Source: Prorocentrum cordatum (Eukaryota; Sar; Dinophyceae; Prorocentrales; Prorocentraceae). From it: a stretch of DNA of 64,000 nt. Location of the stretch: positions 174,105-238,104 of the forward strand of contig CAUYUJ010015766.1 of the NCBI GenBank assembly GCA_963575745.1, given 5' to 3'. Each line of letters starts with the position of its first letter. Within the stretch, counting starts at the first letter, position 1. Below are positions 61,932 through 64,000 of this stretch, piece by piece. Below the pieces are notes generated by a model. That model made no database searches, was not told the DNA's origin, and saw only the letters and a program-made list of their open reading frames with translations. The position numbers were made by a program, and so were the translations under genes.

Positions 61932-62364
61932 GGTGGAGGGTCTTCGGGATTTTTTCGTCGGGTCCATTCCTGAGGAGGGAGTTGCTTGGGCGCCGGATTT
62001 TCGGGCTGGGCCTAGGAGCTCTCGACCTGATCCCGAGAGGGAGCGCTTCAGGCGCCCTCTGGTCCTGGCGTTCTCGGGGTCACAGTGTACCCCCCCTGGC
62101 CCCAGCCAGACGCCAGGCAGCCTGGCCCCCAGGTTGGATCCCCCCGAGGACCCCACCCAAGAGGACCTGTACGTAGGCTCCGTTGGGCTCGCCTCTCCCT
62201 TTGTTCCCCCTGCCCCGCCTCCCTCGCCTCTCCCGCCCCCTCCCCCCCTCCTCAGCGAGTCCCAACGCGAGCGAATTCGAGCGAACCGAGCCGAGGCGAT
62301 GAGGAGGCGCCATGTAAGGCGTGCCCCATGGATCGCACAATCCGGCTTTGGGTTCCTCTTTTAG
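61831..62364 (+). CDS. Frame-shifted C-terminal tail of ORF2, or overlapping host exon
   Basis: Just after the C8 run the +1 frame reads GLCRALAESIVQTVADFSAM, which continues the preceding FKTAAKKVYPP better than the annotated frame does; dinoflagellate LINE ends of this type commonly have YPP-LCRALA. The frame remains open to TAG 62362-62364 through a Pro-rich stretch to LSESQRERIRANRAEAMRRR (62251-62310), which resembles the RPA-binding helix of SMARCAL1/XPA/TIPIN-type proteins. A GTAAGG donor follows directly at 62314, so this last piece could instead be a host exon preceded by a pyrimidine tract and CTCAG. Confidence 0.45.
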   Translation, partial: GLCRALAESIVQTVADFSAMEPGAGSQTEPSCPEVEGLRDFFVGSIPEEGVAWAPDFRAGPRSSRPDPERERFRRPLVLAFSGSQCTPPGPSQTPGSLAPRLDPPEDPTQEDLYVGSVGLASPFVPPAPPPSPLPPPPPLLSESQRERIRANRAEAMRRRHVRRAPWIAQSGFGFLF

Positions 62365-62514
62365 CTTTTGCTCCTCCCCTCTCCCAAGGGCTGGTTGAGC
62401 GCATAGCACGCCCTCTGGGTATGCTATGCCCGACGCGTGCATCAGCGGTGCGTGTCGGCTTCCTTTCGGCGTGTCGATTTCCGACCGAGGCCGCAGTGTT
62501 CCTGTTCCTGTTCC

Positions 62515-62600
62515 CTCCTCCTCCCTCCCTCCTCCCTCCCCTCCCTCCCTCCCTCCCTCCTCCCTCCTCCCTCCCTCCTCGCCCCCCTCCCTCCCTCCAC
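62515..62600. repeat. CCTCCCTCC pyrimidine tract
   Basis: (CCCTCCCTC)n-type tract like that at 52160-52280. It could be the polypyrimidine tract of the intron that would start at 62314. Confidence 0.8.
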
Positions 62601-62744
62601 GCACCCGTGCGCGCGCGCCCGCCCCCCGAGGTTCCGGCACCAGCAGCTGCGGCAGCCGGATCCGATGGCGAGGCGAGAGGGCGCCGCGCGGACCGCCCAG
62701 GAGGCCTCCGCGGCATCGGGGTGTCGGACGGGGCTAGGGTTAGG

Positions 62745-62933
62745 TCGGGCCTGGCCCCCAAGAGGGGGATCTTCGACGAAAAATGAAAGATATGCAAAAC
62801 ATGCTCCAAACATAGTCCAAAGATAATATGAGGAGTCTGTTTTGAGTATTTTTTGACATTGTTTTTTTTGTTGGTATGTCTTGGATATGCTGTACTTTTC
62901 GTCGAAAATCCTCCTGTAGGGGGACACGCCCGA
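62745..62933. mobile_element. Family M element, copy 2
   Basis: Left TCGGGCCTGGCCCCCAAGAG GGGGATCTTCGACGAAAA; right TTTTCGTCGAAAATCCTCCT GTAGGGGGACACGCCCGA. Terminal inverted repeats of about 38 bp, AT-rich core of about 110 bp. Confidence 0.9.
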
Positions 62934-62999
62934 CTGAAGGCTAGGACGAGAGCTCGAAGAGTTCGACGTCGACTCGTCCTCCTCCTCCCCGTCCTCTTC

Positions 63000-63460
63000 C
63001 GCCTCCTCCTCCTCCGCCTCCTCCTCCTCCTCCTCCGCCTCCTCCTCGGGGCTCAAGAGAGGCGCGGGTCAATGCCGGCGGGGGTCAGCCAGAGCGCCGG
63101 CTCTTGCAGGATCTTGCAGAGCCAGGAGTGCACTGGCCCGGGCTCGGGCGCAGGATCCTACACGATCCTGCAGGATCTTTCAGGACCCTGCGAGGCCCGA
63201 ATGGCCCGGGTCTGAGAGCCTCCGGAACGCTCTGAGAAGGCCGCGGCGTCCGAGACATCCTCCAGAGCCGCTGGATCTCAGAGACTCCCGAATTGTCCTC
63301 ACCTGGTTGTATCCCCGTCCTGGCTTCGTCTTAGGGATGCGACCCGTCCTCAAACATCCAGCGTCTCGAGTGAGCGACGCGGAGGTGTCGCATCGTTCCT
63401 GTCCGCCTATCTCGGGGGCCCCTGCCTGGCCTCTCGGGACCGTCACGGCAATAGTTAAGT
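63000..63460. other. CTC tract and short GATCCTGCAG-type repeats; no gene
   Basis: A CTC tract at 62975-63047 is followed by GGATCTTGCAG / GGATCCTACACGATCCTGCAG / GATCTTTCAGGACCCTGC variations at 63108-63190. No convincing exon. Confidence 0.5.
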
Positions 63461-63553
63461 CGGGCCTGTCCCTCTACAGGGGGAATATTCAAAAATGGTG
63501 TTTAGTATTTCTAATTCATCGTCCAAGATCCCCCTGTAGGGGGACAGGCCCGA
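63460..63553. mobile_element. Family M element, copy 3
   Basis: Left TCGGGCCTGTCCCTCTACAG GGGGAATATTC; right ATCCCCCTGTAGGGGGACAG GCCCGA. A 94-bp element with perfect outer inverted repeats apart from single differences; the shortest and cleanest copy. Confidence 0.95.
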
Positions 63554-63646
63554 CCTACGAAAACGGCTCGGGAGGAAACTCCGATCCCGGGCAAAAGGTC
63601 GAGAGCTCGGGGGTGGGGGGGCCGTGCCTCGAAACAATCGGGACGC

Positions 63647-63850
63647 CAGGTGGTCGTTTTTCTGTTCGTTGTTTTGCCGATCGGCGCGGGCCCTCGCACC
63701 CCCCCTCCCCCCTCCCCCCCCGTCGAGTGGATCTTGGCTGTTTTGGGCGCCTGGTTCGAGCGGGTGGAGCCTCCCCCATGATGAACGCAGTGCTGCAAAC
63801 AGTCGCGCCGAGCAGACGTCTGGAGCCAGACCCCCCCCCTCTCCCCCCCC
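63647..63850. mobile_element. Family G element, copy 3
   Basis: GTTTTGCCGATCGGCGCGGG, C-rich run, GTCGAGTGGATCTTGGCTGT, GGTGGAGCCTCCCCCATGAT and CTGGAGCCAGACCCCCCCCC. Confidence 0.85.
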
Positions 63851-63855
63851 ATTCC

Positions 63856-63967
63856 TCCTCCTCCTCCTCCTCCTCCTCCTCCTACTCTCCTCCTCCTCTC
63901 CTCCTTTCCTCCCCCTCCTCCTCCTCCTCCTCCTCCTCCTCCTCCTCCTCCTCCTCTTCCTCCTCCT
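63856..63967. repeat. CTC tract before the SL sequence
   Basis: (CTC)n tract running directly into the spliced-leader sequence. Confidence 0.9.
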
Positions 63968-63989
63968 TCCGTAGCCATTTTGGCTCAAG
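63968..63989 (+). ncRNA. Dinoflagellate spliced-leader sequence (full 22-nt match)
   Basis: The sequence T-CCGTAGCCATTTTGGCTCAAG is identical to the conserved DinoSL (D-CCGUAGCCAUUUUGGCUCAAG, D = U here). In an SL RNA gene the SL is followed by a GT donor; here it is followed by TCCGTAGCAGG, the start of another SL-like motif, so this is more likely a relict SL at the 5' end of a retroposed cDNA than an SL RNA gene. The body would lie beyond the window end. Confidence 0.9.
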
Positions 63990-64000
63990 TCCGTAGCAGG

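Larger units (their letters stand above)
52482..62364 (+). mobile_element. Long LINE-type retrotransposon, nearly intact
   Basis: Spans ORF1, ORF2 and the shifted C-terminal tail. Domain order is ZnF(RanBP2), RNase H, AP endonuclease, RT, two C2H2 fingers, methyltransferase-like. No poly-A tail or target-site duplication is recognised, so outer limits are uncertain; the start given is the first ATG of ORF1. It is by far the best preserved element in the window, suggesting recent insertion. Confidence 0.85.

Noticed and set aside
63968-64000. Functional SL RNA gene
   Set aside because: The SL is not followed by a GT donor and the window ends before any Sm site could be seen; a relict SL fits better.

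Overview
This looks like a nuclear scaffold from a dinoflagellate. Four things point there. (1) A full-length 22-nt match to the dinoflagellate trans-spliced leader (DinoSL) lies at 63968-63989, and a decayed copy (19/22) at 44348-44369. (2) A DEAH-box helicase gene can be joined in phase across five introns only if GT, GC and GA donors with AG|G acceptors are allowed, which is known for dinoflagellates. (3) The GC-rich DNA is packed with short inverted-repeat elements and huge tri-, tetra- and minisatellite arrays. (4) It carries copia-like and LINE elements of dinoflagellate type. I cannot name a species; Prorocentrum, Polarella or Symbiodiniaceae-like genomes would fit. There is a 100-N scaffold gap at 44729-44828. 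Most long open frames here are artefacts of in-phase tandem repeats, so true coding density is very low.

Layout. 1-1.9 kb: nothing recognised. 1.9-5.4 kb: a frameshifted, decayed coding region of unknown family whose 5' part has two HxT motifs like 2H phosphoesterases. 5.4-12 kb: successive tandem arrays (a 345-bp higher-order repeat, a TTTAGC-type repeat, an exact 159-bp satellite, GAG tracts). 12.3-14.6 kb: an inverted-repeat-ended element filled with a ~400-bp CTTGGGCCGT-type repeat, seen again at 39-40.7 kb. 14.6-16.1 kb: a LINE reverse transcriptase relic interrupted by two MITEs. 16.3-17.5 kb: a minisatellite bounded by terminal inverted repeats. 17.9-20.9 kb: further arrays. 20.9-28.3 kb: a decayed Ty1/copia-like element with primer-binding site, Gag with zinc knuckle, integrase, RT and RNase H remnants.

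28.4-36 kb: the one clear host gene, a DEAH-box RNA helicase (TDRD9/spindle-E/DHX-like). Its introns hold repeats that are dispersed elsewhere in the window. A C2H2 zinc-finger coding segment at 38.6-39.1 kb may be a later exon or another gene. 36.8-38.2 kb and 40.7-46 kb are tandem and simple repeats, including a 102-bp array that stays in frame for 1.6 kb. 44.35-44.62 kb: a probable retroposed cDNA with decayed SL. 46-52.3 kb: a cluster of short inverted-repeat elements (families called H, M, A, G and R here) around a few possible small exons.

52.4-62 kb: a long, nearly intact LINE. ORF1 has a RanBP2-type zinc finger. ORF2 has RNase H, AP-like endonuclease, RT and two C2H2 fingers, and ends in a domain resembling a C5-cytosine methyltransferase. 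ORF1 and ORF2 share one reading frame, separated by a single UGA. 62-64 kb: more inverted-repeat elements, then the SL sequence at the window end.

The strongest signals for follow-up are the LINE with its fused methyltransferase-like tail and single-UGA junction, the SL and its relics, and the families of short hairpin elements that coincide with helicase introns and look like introners.
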